A stretch of 44,567 nt of DNA from Spirochaetia bacterium (GTDB lineage Bacteria; Spirochaetota; Leptospiria; Leptospirales; Leptonemataceae): positions 1 through 44,567 of the forward strand of contig JAIOPQ010000118.1 in NCBI GenBank assembly GCA_021413825.1, given 5' to 3'. The position numbers and the translations under genes were made by a program. Positions 1 to 7,403 of the stretch are shown in pieces. Under the pieces are notes generated by a model, which was given only the letters and a program-made list of their open reading frames with translations, was not told the DNA's origin and ran no database searches. Positions within the stretch are counted from its first letter, which is position 1; each line of letters begins with the position of its first letter.

Positions 1-1
1 A

Positions 2-1036
2 ATGCTCTCGTTTCAAATTCGCCCGGTCGATCGATCAATTGAAGCTGCACTGCAACAGAAAATCGACACAAAGACCAAGCCCCTGGGCGCCCTGGGCATG
101 CTGGAAGATCTGGCCCTTAAAATTGGCCTGATCCAAAACTCGCTGAATCCTGTGCTGAACAATCCGGCAATCCTTGTTTTTGCGGCCGACCATGGAATTA
201 CGGATGAGAGAGTTAGCGCGTTCCCAAAGGTAGTAACCTCTCAGATGGTCTTGAATTTTCTTGCAGGCGGAGCTGCCATCAATGCGTTCTGCAAACAAAA
301 CAACATCCTATTGCGGATTATTGACGCTGGTGTGGACGCAGATTTCAATTCGACAGCGATTATTTCCCGAAAGATAGGCAGGGGAACGCGCAATTTCATG
401 CGAGAGCCAGCCATGACGCAAGCACAGTTAGACGCTGCGATTGAAGCGGGTGCCATTCTTGCGAAAGATGAATCCGTTCGCTCAAACGTAATCGGGTTCG
501 GCGAAATGGGGATTGGAAACACTTCTGCCGCCGCAGTTCTTACACATCGTTACACTGGAGTACCCCTGGACGATCTTGTGGGTCGGGGCACGGGTGTGTC
601 GGAAGAAGGATTAAATCACAAGCGTCAGGTTTTGAATATTGCAGCAAAGCTGCACGCCTCAGCTCAGGAACCAATGGACGTTATGCGCTGTTTGGGTGGT
701 TTTGAGATTGCAATGATGCTTGGCGGCATGTTACAGGCCGCGCAGCAGCGCATGATCATTCTGATTGACGGTTTTATCGCGACTGCAGCATTTCTGTGCG
801 CCTACCGTCTAAACCCAAACATACTCGACTATGCAGTTTTCGCGCATTGTTCGGCGGAAGCGGGGCATCTTGCAGCATTGAATTTTCTGAATGTCAAACC
901 ACTCCTCCAGCTTGGAATGCGATTGGGTGAAGGATCTGGAGCAGCAGTGGCCTATCCAATCCTGGTATCTGCCGTTGCTTTTTTGAATGAGATGGCAAGC
1001 TTTACGAGTGCTTCAGTTTCGGGAAAAAGCTCGTGA
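2..1036 (+). CDS. cobT: Nicotinate-nucleotide--dimethylbenzimidazole phosphoribosyltransferase
   Basis: CobT makes alpha-ribazole 5'-phosphate from nicotinate mononucleotide and 5,6-dimethylbenzimidazole, for the lower ligand of cobalamin; it is cytoplasmic. The 344-residue length is normal for the family. The C-terminal signature LGEGSGA is present, with Glu310 in the place of the catalytic glutamate. Other family blocks are FAADHGI near residue 60, GEMGIGNTS near residue 167 and GRGTGVSEEG near residue 195. The ATG is at base 2, so its upstream signals lie outside the window and a slightly longer N-terminus cannot be excluded. It overlaps cobS by 4 nt (ATGA), so the two are translationally coupled. 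No cobU/cobP is seen here. Confidence 0.95.
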   Translation: MLSFQIRPVDRSIEAALQQKIDTKTKPLGALGMLEDLALKIGLIQNSLNPVLNNPAILVFAADHGITDERVSAFPKVVTSQMVLNFLAGGAAINAFCKQNNILLRIIDAGVDADFNSTAIISRKIGRGTRNFMREPAMTQAQLDAAIEAGAILAKDESVRSNVIGFGEMGIGNTSAAAVLTHRYTGVPLDDLVGRGTGVSEEGLNHKRQVLNIAAKLHASAQEPMDVMRCLGGFEIAMMLGGMLQAAQQRMIILIDGFIATAAFLCAYRLNPNILDYAVFAHCSAEAGHLAALNFLNVKPLLQLGMRLGEGSGAAVAYPILVSAVAFLNEMASFTSASVSGKSS

Positions 1037-1785
1037 TGTATCAGATTCGACTTTTCTTTGCTGCCCTAATCTATTTCACTCGGATCCCTTCGCCGATTAA
1101 CATTGGACATACTCCTGATCAACTAAATCGCGCCGTGCGCTATTTTCCGTTGGTTGGGTTGATCGTTGGTTCAATCGCGGCACTTGCTTACTATGGCGCG
1201 ATAAGATTGTTTTCCCGCGAAACTGCGGTACTCATTTCGATGATTGCTTCCATTCTTTTGACGGGCGCATTCCATGAAGACGGATTCAGCGATTTCTGTG
1301 ACGGGTTTGGCGGGGGCTGGAGTCGCGAGCGAATTCTGGAAATCATGCGCGATAGTAGGATCGGTGTGTTTGGCGCAATTGGTATTGGTTCAATGCTGGC
1401 GCTCAAATATCACATGCTACTCGAGCTAAACCAGAACAAGCTCATGCCGCTCCTGATTGCAGCGCATGGATTAAGCCGACTTTTCCCCGTTTGGGTGGCC
1501 TCCGCCATTCCGTACGCCCGGGATCCCGGACAGTTCAAGCCCACCGCGTCCAATCCAACAAAACTGGAACTTCTAATCGCTTCGATTTTTGGCCTGGGGC
1601 CACTGCTTTACTTTGGACCGACAATTCTATTTCCAGCCATTGCAGCAACGTTAGCCGCAACTGCCATGGCACTTTATGTGAGACGCTGGATTGGAGGCTA
1701 CACGGGAGATTGCATGGGAGCAATTCAGCAAGTGACAGAGATCGTATTCTATTCCACGGCGGTAGCATTCTGGACCTTTATGTAA
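1033..1785 (+). CDS. cobS: Adenosylcobinamide-GDP ribazoletransferase
   Basis: CobS joins adenosylcobinamide-GDP to alpha-ribazole(-phosphate) in the last assembly step of the cobalamin nucleotide loop; it is an integral inner-membrane enzyme. The 250-residue protein has several hydrophobic segments. It carries the acidic family motif HEDGFSDFCDGFGGG around residues 78-92, likely the metal/substrate site, followed by the typical DSRIGVFGAIG stretch. The start ATG lies inside the cobT stop (ATGA). The stop TAA at 1783-1785 shares its last base with the first ATG of the cobC-like gene, so all three genes form one transcription unit. Confidence 0.95.
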   Translation: MMYQIRLFFAALIYFTRIPSPINIGHTPDQLNRAVRYFPLVGLIVGSIAALAYYGAIRLFSRETAVLISMIASILLTGAFHEDGFSDFCDGFGGGWSRERILEIMRDSRIGVFGAIGIGSMLALKYHMLLELNQNKLMPLLIAAHGLSRLFPVWVASAIPYARDPGQFKPTASNPTKLELLIASIFGLGPLLYFGPTILFPAIAATLAATAMALYVRRWIGGYTGDCMGAIQQVTEIVFYSTAVAFWTFM

Positions 1786-2297
1786 TGCGACATCCCCGGC
1801 CGCTTGTGGAGCCCGGAATTTGCTACGGTAGCCTGGATCTGGACCTGGTTCCGGGCTATGAGACGTTATTACCGGATATCAAAGCGCAACTACCGCGGGA
1901 CATTCAAGTTTTCACAAGCCCTCTGAGACGATGCAGGATCCCTGCGTTTGTTCTATCTGAAAACGCAATCGTCGATGCACGCATAGCGGAGATGAACTTT
2001 GGTGATTGGGAGGGAAAGAAATGGGACGATTTGCGTGGTCCTGAAGCTCGCGCCTGGATGCGTGACTATCTGAACGTGCGAACACCAAATGGAGAATCGT
2101 TTCAGGACCTGAAAACCCGAGTCATGGATTTTCTGAAGAACAGAATCGCGACATCAGGCCCGCCAGTATTGCTCGTCAGCCATGCAGGCGTTATTCGTTG
2201 CCTCATGATCGAACTTCAACAGAAGTCCCCGCGCGATGTATTTACCTCAGGCATCGAATACGCAACGCTGTACCGTTTCGCGTATGTTCTGCATTGA
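1785..2297 (+). CDS. cobC: Histidine phosphatase, probable alpha-ribazole phosphatase (CobC-like); start uncertain
   Basis: By context this protein should remove the 5'-phosphate in nucleotide-loop assembly. Family marks are the RHPRP phosphohistidine motif at the N-terminus, an ICYGSLDL block, the acidic EMNFGDWEG block and a C-terminal SHAG motif with the second catalytic His. If translation starts at the ATG at 1785, the protein begins MRHPRP and lacks the first beta strand that normally precedes the catalytic Arg-His. The reading frame continues upstream as ILDLYV-MRHPRP, exactly what that strand should look like. A non-ATG start is therefore likely: ATT at 1767, CTG at 1770 or TTG at 1710. 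Function is inferred from family and operon; other histidine phosphatases share these motifs. Confidence 0.8.
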   Translation: MRHPRPLVEPGICYGSLDLDLVPGYETLLPDIKAQLPRDIQVFTSPLRRCRIPAFVLSENAIVDARIAEMNFGDWEGKKWDDLRGPEARAWMRDYLNVRTPNGESFQDLKTRVMDFLKNRIATSGPPVLLVSHAGVIRCLMIELQQKSPRDVFTSGIEYATLYRFAYVLH

Positions 2298-2349
2298 GGT
2301 TATACGACATAATTGGACCATTCCCATCTTGTTTTACCGAACTGCTGCC

Positions 2350-2535
2350 CGGCTAACGGTTGCTTAGAACTTGACGGCGCAAAGACTCAGAAAACGCTGA
2401 CGCATCTCCAAGGGAGGAAGTCGGGTGGCTGGAAAATTTCCGGGAGTCCCGTGCTGACGCGCAACTGTAATTGCGAGGCAACTCGCATAAGCCAGAGCTT
2501 CCCCGTGCAAGTGCTTCGCGAATAAAGACTTGTAC
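2350..2535 (+). promoter_or_regulatory. Cobalamin riboswitch aptamer
   Basis: The most conserved B12 aptamer core is present: CGCAACTGTAA at about 2459-2469. Before it lie an AAGGGAG block and a GGGTG...TCCGGG helix (about 2411-2446), and after it an AAGCCAGAG segment close to the consensus GCCACUG. A GGTTGC stretch near 2358 fits the 5' conserved box. The element is on the plus strand, in the 352-nt gap between cobC and the first lipoprotein gene, so it should control the downstream lipoprotein/DUF6580 genes and not cobTSC. Boundaries are approximate; no covariance model was run. Confidence 0.85.
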
Positions 2536-2551
2536 GAACGTAGAATATTCT

Positions 2552-2582
2552 ACGGGGCCCCTGGAGAAAAGGGGCTGCCCGT
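2552..2582 (+). terminator. Probable intrinsic terminator of the cobalamin riboswitch
   Basis: A two-part stem pairs ACGGG (2552-2556) with CCCGT (2578-2582) and GCCCCT (2557-2562) with AGGGGC (2570-2575), with a 7-nt loop and a 2-nt bulge. It is followed by GGATTTTC, a short U-run. It lies between the aptamer and the start of the lipoprotein gene at 2650, as expected for a transcription-terminating expression platform. A perfect palindrome, CGTAGAATATTCTACG (2539-2554), overlaps its first bases and could form the alternative structure. Confidence 0.6.
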
Positions 2583-2649
2583 GGATTTTCTGAACATAAA
2601 CCAAAATTCTATCTGCGGGTTGTCTCACTTTTACAAGGGAGATAAAAAG

Positions 2650-3177
2650 ATGAGAAAATTTAGTATTTTACTGAGCCTGTGCATGCTCGTGACGGGCTGT
2701 GACCTAGTCGTACCCAATTCCAATGATGCAGATCAAAAACAACAGAATCTAATTCTGGCCGCTGCTGCGATCGCGGCTTCTAACACATTCAATGGACCAG
2801 AAATTGCGGGAAACTGGAATACCGGTGGTGCTTGTGCCGCAACCTTCACCGTCTCAGTGGTGTCCAATCTGTGGAATGCGTTTTCAGACGCAGAGGCCTC
2901 CTGTAGTTTCACGGCCAGACATTTAATTCGCGATTATGATAACTCACTTCGCCGCTACTACTATGAGTGCACGGCGCAAACTGGTTTTGGATGTACCGTT
3001 GGACAATTTGGAGCTGTCGCCTGGATCTATCAGGGTAGCTCCTTTTACTACTGTGAATACTCATTCAATCAAACTACTCTAGCTGCGGCAAAGGCGGCCA
3101 GTGCTTCGACTGCTAACACATCCAATACAGCTTCGGGCTGCGCAGGATTCTCCTGGACCAAGTACAACAGACTTTAG
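2650..3177 (+). CDS. Hypothetical lipoprotein, first gene after the cobalamin riboswitch
   Basis: A 175-residue predicted lipoprotein that I do not recognise. The start ATG at 2650 follows an AAGGGAGA Shine-Dalgarno sequence; the frame runs further upstream into the riboswitch, but that part is not believable as protein. The N-terminus is a classical lipoprotein signal (basic MRK, hydrophobic core, lipobox LVTGC). A polar spacer and an Ala/Leu-rich stretch (LILAAAAIAAS) follow. The mature part has several Cys (for example ASCSF, YYECT, FGCTV, FYYCEY) and many Tyr/Phe, suggesting a disulfide-bonded extracytoplasmic domain. The next lipoprotein starts 6 nt after its stop. A role in binding corrinoids at the surface or in the periplasm is inference from the riboswitch only. 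Confidence 0.85.
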   Translation: MRKFSILLSLCMLVTGCDLVVPNSNDADQKQQNLILAAAAIAASNTFNGPEIAGNWNTGGACAATFTVSVVSNLWNAFSDAEASCSFTARHLIRDYDNSLRRYYYECTAQTGFGCTVGQFGAVAWIYQGSSFYYCEYSFNQTTLAAAKAASASTANTSNTASGCAGFSWTKYNRL

Positions 3178-3183
3178 TCAAAT

Positions 3184-4077
3184 ATGAGAACGTTGCCGCT
3201 ACTATTCATTCTGCTTGCAGGCTGTCAGATTCCGTTTCTTTCGAAAGAGAAAGCGGATGACTCAGAGACATTGCCATTGCTGGCACTTCTGGGTGCCGCC
3301 AGCGCACTTCAAGGGAATGAAACCAATTGCAATTTACTGAATGCTTCGCCACCGTCAGGAACTTCTGTTGCGGATAATGTGGTATCTGCCCCGGCGCAGA
3401 CTGGATCAGGGTTTCGCAATTCCCGTTGCGCGGTCGATGGAGTAAGGGGCACTGGAACCACCCAGGGTTCCACGGACGTGTTCTCTCTGAATGCAACGGG
3501 CACTGGCGCCAGCATAACCCTTGAGTGGAATGGGAAGAAAATCACAGATGGGACTGGCGTGGACTTCATAGTGTATGAGAACGCTTTCTATCAGAATGAA
3601 AACACCGCTACTCGTTTCATGGAGCCAATCGTTGTTGAAGTAAGTTACGATGGGTCGCGCTGGTGTGGCTTTTCTCCGAATTACACGAATACACCTGAAA
3701 CCACCTACAGTACCAATCCAGCCCATTGGAGCAACTTCGCCGGCATCGAGCCTGTCCTCTATAATCAGGATTCAAGCGCCATGAATGCAGCCACGCTATT
3801 TTCTTCTGGCGGCGGCGATGCCTTTGATCTCGCAAACCTGACCACTACTGCCACTACTTGCGCCGGCGTGGTTTCGAATGCTGGATGCAACGGAACAGAC
3901 GTCACCACACTCAGGGGTAATTCCGCCAGCCAGGGAGTTCGTTACGTTAGGCTAACCGCTGCAACGGCTTGCACGAATTCTGATACTGGAGCCCTATTCG
4001 TTCAGGATTCCGGCGCATTTAGCGGCGGCCCGGATATCGATGGCGTGATCGCGCGCTATGTCTCGAACCTGCCCTAG
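3184..4077 (+). CDS. Cys-containing lipoprotein with FIVYENAF motif, cobalamin-riboswitch regulon
   Basis: A 297-residue predicted lipoprotein: signal MRTLPLLFILLAGC with lipobox LLAGC, then a charged spacer and the Leu-rich stretch LPLLALLGAAS. The mature domain is rich in Thr, Ser, Asn and Gly, with paired-looking Cys (NCNLL, SRCAV, RWCGF, TTCAG, AGCNG, TACTN). Its central sequence DFIVYENAF, then VEVSYDGSRWCGF and a C-terminal GGPDIDGVIARY, resembles a beta-sandwich type seen in so-called cell surface proteins. From memory, those can occur near B12-regulated genes, but I could not check this. It is in an operon with the preceding lipoprotein. A corrinoid-binding role is inferred from context; no catalytic motif is visible. 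Confidence 0.82.
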   Translation: MRTLPLLFILLAGCQIPFLSKEKADDSETLPLLALLGAASALQGNETNCNLLNASPPSGTSVADNVVSAPAQTGSGFRNSRCAVDGVRGTGTTQGSTDVFSLNATGTGASITLEWNGKKITDGTGVDFIVYENAFYQNENTATRFMEPIVVEVSYDGSRWCGFSPNYTNTPETTYSTNPAHWSNFAGIEPVLYNQDSSAMNAATLFSSGGGDAFDLANLTTTATTCAGVVSNAGCNGTDVTTLRGNSASQGVRYVRLTAATACTNSDTGALFVQDSGAFSGGPDIDGVIARYVSNLP

Positions 4078-4097
4078 TACTTTTTACTTGAAGTTTT

Positions 4098-4676
4098 ATG
4101 AACAAGGAGAACGATAACCGTATGCAAAAAATTCAAACTTTCCTCCGTAATCATCCGGTCGGTATTGGCTCGGCTCTGTTTACCGGCCTGCTTCGTATCA
4201 TTCAAGCAATCAACTTCGCTCCCGTGGGAGCGCTCGCCGTGTATTCCGGAGCTCGCATTAGCGGAATCGGTGCCTTTATTGTCCCCATCGCGGTATTGAT
4301 CCTCACGGACTGGATCCTGGGCTTCACGCGCTATGGAGTGGGTACATGGACTGTGACAACGCTCTTTGTATATGGTGCATTTTTGATCAACATTCTTGCC
4401 GGTCGCCTGCTCAAGAAAACTGAAAATGCAGGTGCGATCGTTGGGCTTTCAGTTGCTGGTAGCATTCAATTCTTTCTGACCACAAATCTTGGCGTTTGGC
4501 TGACGAGCGGGATGTACTCCCTTGACCTTGCCGGTCTCACAACCTGCTTTGTTGCAGCTATTCCGTTCTATCGCCTAACGTTTGTCAGCGATATTCTGTT
4601 CACTTGCGTTCTATTCCTGGCGCATCATTTTCTGGCGCAGCGCTTTTCACCTGCAGAATCAATCGCCCGTGCGTAA
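4098..4676 (+). CDS. DUF6580-like integral membrane protein, putative transport component
   Basis: A 192-residue membrane protein with about five hydrophobic segments. The family-like block NFAPVGALAVYSGARI (near residues 40-55), followed by an LTDWILGF loop, matches my recollection of the DUF6580 putative transport family, which resembles small S-components of ECF transporters. Lying last in the riboswitch-controlled operon, it may carry a corrinoid or a lower-ligand precursor across the inner membrane (inference). The first ATG (4098) has no Shine-Dalgarno sequence. An AAGGAG lies at 4104-4109, 12 nt before an in-frame ATG at 4122, so the protein may begin MQKIQTF. No ATPase or T-component is encoded in the window. 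Confidence 0.75.
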   Translation: MNKENDNRMQKIQTFLRNHPVGIGSALFTGLLRIIQAINFAPVGALAVYSGARISGIGAFIVPIAVLILTDWILGFTRYGVGTWTVTTLFVYGAFLINILAGRLLKKTENAGAIVGLSVAGSIQFFLTTNLGVWLTSGMYSLDLAGLTTCFVAAIPFYRLTFVSDILFTCVLFLAHHFLAQRFSPAESIARA

Positions 4677-4691
4677 GTTTTCCTGAAAGAA

Positions 4692-4714
4692 TCGCAGGTG
4701 GACTCCACCTGCGA
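4692..4714. terminator. Bidirectional terminator between the B12 operon and the carotenoid oxygenase gene
   Basis: A perfect 10-bp stem, TCGCAGGTGG / CCACCTGCGA, with a 3-nt loop sits between two convergent genes. The minus-strand transcript continues ATTCTTTC, a fair U-rich tail. The plus-strand tail (CTTAGTTTGG) is weaker. Confidence 0.75.
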
Positions 4715-4715
4715 C

Positions 4716-6101
4716 TTAGTTTGGCGCCCATGCGGCGTGAAATCCAATTGGAACGCGGCATGGAATTTGAACAGCGGCCAGGGGTTCCTTTGCAAAACTC
4801 TTGCCGTCTATTACTGAGACTTCCCATTCCTGGCGTACGGTATCGTAAATATAGGTCAGAACAAACCCATCGTCTTCAGCTGCATCCCGCACGCGCGGGA
4901 CAAAAACCGGCTCACTGCCAAAACGACCCGGACCAAATTCATGTGTCACGCTCTGGCCCGTCTGCAAGTCGTACTTGATAAGTGCATCAAACAGCAATTG
5001 TGAATCGCGGGCTAAGCGAGGATGGTAGCTGTAGCGCGATTTTCTTGCCAGATGATCATCGTTCATGCGGGGGAATTCCGTATAACGGTCATCTAGAATG
5101 TTGTAGGTTGTCTGCCCGGTCTTGAGATTGAATTTAAACTGACAGAGGACGGGCTTAAGCTGGAGTAATTCAATCCTGGAAACACCTTGCTCAAATCTAC
5201 GTCCTGGAATTGGATTTTCAATTCTGCAGGCATACAAGATAATTGAATCTTCTTCTTCCCATGCATTGATTGTGTGAAAAATATAGCAGGGATCAGTTTC
5301 GAACCAGCGAATATCGCCGCTATTTCCATGGCGCGGGAAAATTCCAAAACGAGAAGGCAGCGATTGGTCAAAGAACGTTAATCGACGACCTTCCGCGAGT
5401 TTTCCTTCATGCCAGACCAGGGGCAGATCCATAAGAATTGTGTAGTTCGCTGTGATTGCTATGTCGTGAAATAGTCGCGGACCTGGAATATCAATGGTTG
5501 CTGTCTTTACAACCTTCCCGTCTTTGCTGATGACACCATGCGTAAGATATGGAGCATCAAACTGCGAAAAATCGAAGAATACCATCTCTCCTGTAACAGG
5601 GTCAACTTTGGGATGAGCCGCTACACCACATTTCAGAGTACCTCCGAATGTTTCCTCGCCCTTTGTTTCCAGATCAGCCAGACCAATTTGATACGGCTGA
5701 CCGCCGAGCCACCAGAGACTTAAGACTTTTCCATTGTGATAAATAATAGAAGTGTTTGCAGTGTCCTTATCCGGTCCGTCCGGGCTAGCCTCATTGACTG
5801 GCTCCATGATTCCAGTCCAGAGGGGTTCACCTGCCTGTTGCTCCATTTGAAAATGCTTGGTTTTAACATAACGATTTTTGTAAGAAGCAGTTCCGTTCTC
5901 GAAATGCATTCCATGGATCATTGCATCCCCGTCAAACCAGTGGTAACGGCCTTTGGGTGTGAATTGCGGATTAGGACTGTTTCTCAAATAATGCCCACTG
6001 AGTTCACGCGGTAATTCGCCTTTTACCTTAAGATTAGAATGCGTGCGTTCTTCCTGCACCGGTGCGAAGATTCCGGTCATATATGGGTTGGGCTTGCTCA
6101 T
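4716..6101 (-). CDS. Carotenoid oxygenase (RPE65/CCD family)
   Basis: A 461-residue enzyme of the non-heme iron carotenoid cleavage oxygenase family, which splits double bonds of carotenoids or apocarotenoids (some members use stilbenoids or lignin fragments). The N-terminal blocks GHYLRNSPNPQF and HWFDGDAMIHG are typical. The four iron-binding His are all in family context: AAHPK (His163), LFHDIA (His212), IFHTINA (His276) and GFHAAW (His455, near the C-terminus as expected). No signal peptide is seen, so it is probably cytosolic or membrane-associated. The gene is divergent from the thiolase gene and stands alone on its strand. No carotenoid synthesis genes are in the window, so the substrate cannot be named. 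Confidence 0.92.
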   Translation of the reverse strand: MSKPNPYMTGIFAPVQEERTHSNLKVKGELPRELSGHYLRNSPNPQFTPKGRYHWFDGDAMIHGMHFENGTASYKNRYVKTKHFQMEQQAGEPLWTGIMEPVNEASPDGPDKDTANTSIIYHNGKVLSLWWLGGQPYQIGLADLETKGEETFGGTLKCGVAAHPKVDPVTGEMVFFDFSQFDAPYLTHGVISKDGKVVKTATIDIPGPRLFHDIAITANYTILMDLPLVWHEGKLAEGRRLTFFDQSLPSRFGIFPRHGNSGDIRWFETDPCYIFHTINAWEEEDSIILYACRIENPIPGRRFEQGVSRIELLQLKPVLCQFKFNLKTGQTTYNILDDRYTEFPRMNDDHLARKSRYSYHPRLARDSQLLFDALIKYDLQTGQSVTHEFGPGRFGSEPVFVPRVRDAAEDDGFVLTYIYDTVRQEWEVSVIDGKSFAKEPLAAVQIPCRVPIGFHAAWAPN

Positions 6102-6179
6102 GAACTAAATGAGTCGCGTCGATCGAACGGGTCAACAAAAGTTCTTGCTTGAGTGCAGGGACAAACCAGAACGATTTCG

Positions 6180-7403
6180 ATGAGACCTTTAATGCTAGGC
6201 GGGGCCCAGACGGATTTTGCAATCAACTGGAGCAAAACCACTGGCTTTGTTGGTGCGCTCGCAGACGTTATTCACAAAGGCTTGTCCGATTCAGGCATTG
6301 GATTACAAACCGTCCGCAAATTAATCCAGGAGAATCGGATTGCCGCTTTCATTGGAAACTTCAATGCACCGCTCTTTCTGACTCAAGGGCATCTGGGCGC
6401 ATTTTTATCTGAGGTTGATCCTGCGTTTAATGGCATTCCATCGGCCAGGTACGAAAATGCCTGCGCATCGGGTTCAGTAGCAATCGACACGGCCGCCGCT
6501 CGTATTCGCGCCGGAGACTATGATGTGGCTCTAGTGATTGGAGTCGAGATAATGAAAACCAAAGGACCCGCCGAAGCAAACGATTGTCTCTCCCTTGCGG
6601 CCGATTATGCAGGCGAAGCAAAAAGTGTTCGATTCTATTTTCCCAGGGCCTTCGGAACCATTGCAGAAGAAGTAATCGCGCGCGGGGGACCGAGTGAGCA
6701 AACAATCATGGATTCTCTTTCTGAAATTTCGCGAGTCAACTACGCAAACGCAAAGGAGAACTCACTGGCTCAAACAAGAGCGCAGGAACTCGACATGCAA
6801 ATGTTAAACAAACGATTTGGTAAATCGTTCGGTGAACGCACTCGATACAGCGACTGTTCGCAAGTTACCGACGGCGCAGCCATGATCGTACTTGCCAGGC
6901 CTGGATTCGCAAAAGGTCAGGCGGAGCTGGCAGGATTCGGCCATAGAACGGCTTCCATCTCTTTGAAAAATAAACTGGATTCTATGCGAAGTGATCCGCA
7001 GATGTTTCCGTTAACATTTCAGGCCATACAGGAATGTTACGCGCGCGCAGCTGTCAATGTTGATCAGATCGACGTATTTGAAACGCATGATTGTTTCACA
7101 ATCAGTGAGTATCTTGCCATCTCGGCCTTTGGAATTACCAAACCAGGCGAAGAATTCAAAGCTATCGAAAGTGGATCCATCCAGAAAAAGGGAAAGACGC
7201 CAATCAATCCAAGTGGTGGTCTGATAGGTGCGGGCCATCCGGTTGGGGCATCAGGTGTGCGTATGGCTTTGGATCTTTACAAGCAGGTAACAGACAAAGC
7301 CGAGGGAACGCAGGTTTCAGGGGCTAAGACAGGTGCGATGCTCAACATCGGCGGAAGCTTTGCTTCAAACTATTCATTTGTAATTCGTCGGGTCGCAGAA
7401 TGA
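6180..7403 (+). CDS. Thiolase family protein (SCP2/acetyl-CoA acetyltransferase-like)
   Basis: A thiolase-fold enzyme of about 407 residues that would form or cleave a beta-ketoacyl-CoA. The nucleophile is in ENACASGS (Cys95). The second catalytic block is ETHDCFT, and the C-terminal block GGLIGAGHPVGASG carries the catalytic His. The HDCF form of the second block points to the SCP2-type (sterol-carrier/nondecarboxylating) branch and not to a classical FadA thiolase. I chose the ATG at 6180; a GTG at 6153 in the same frame would add nine residues, and neither has a strong Shine-Dalgarno sequence. The stop overlaps the KAS III start (ATGA), so the two products are probably partners in one lipid pathway. 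Confidence 0.9.
   Translation: MRPLMLGGAQTDFAINWSKTTGFVGALADVIHKGLSDSGIGLQTVRKLIQENRIAAFIGNFNAPLFLTQGHLGAFLSEVDPAFNGIPSARYENACASGSVAIDTAAARIRAGDYDVALVIGVEIMKTKGPAEANDCLSLAADYAGEAKSVRFYFPRAFGTIAEEVIARGGPSEQTIMDSLSEISRVNYANAKENSLAQTRAQELDMQMLNKRFGKSFGERTRYSDCSQVTDGAAMIVLARPGFAKGQAELAGFGHRTASISLKNKLDSMRSDPQMFPLTFQAIQECYARAAVNVDQIDVFETHDCFTISEYLAISAFGITKPGEEFKAIESGSIQKKGKTPINPSGGLIGAGHPVGASGVRMALDLYKQVTDKAEGTQVSGAKTGAMLNIGGSFASNYSFVIRRVAE

Noticed and set aside
2313..2649. Open frames across the cobC-lipoprotein gap, including a long N-terminal extension of the first lipoprotein
   Set aside because: They lie on the cobalamin aptamer and terminator. The ATG at 2650 has a good ribosome site and begins a clear lipoprotein signal.
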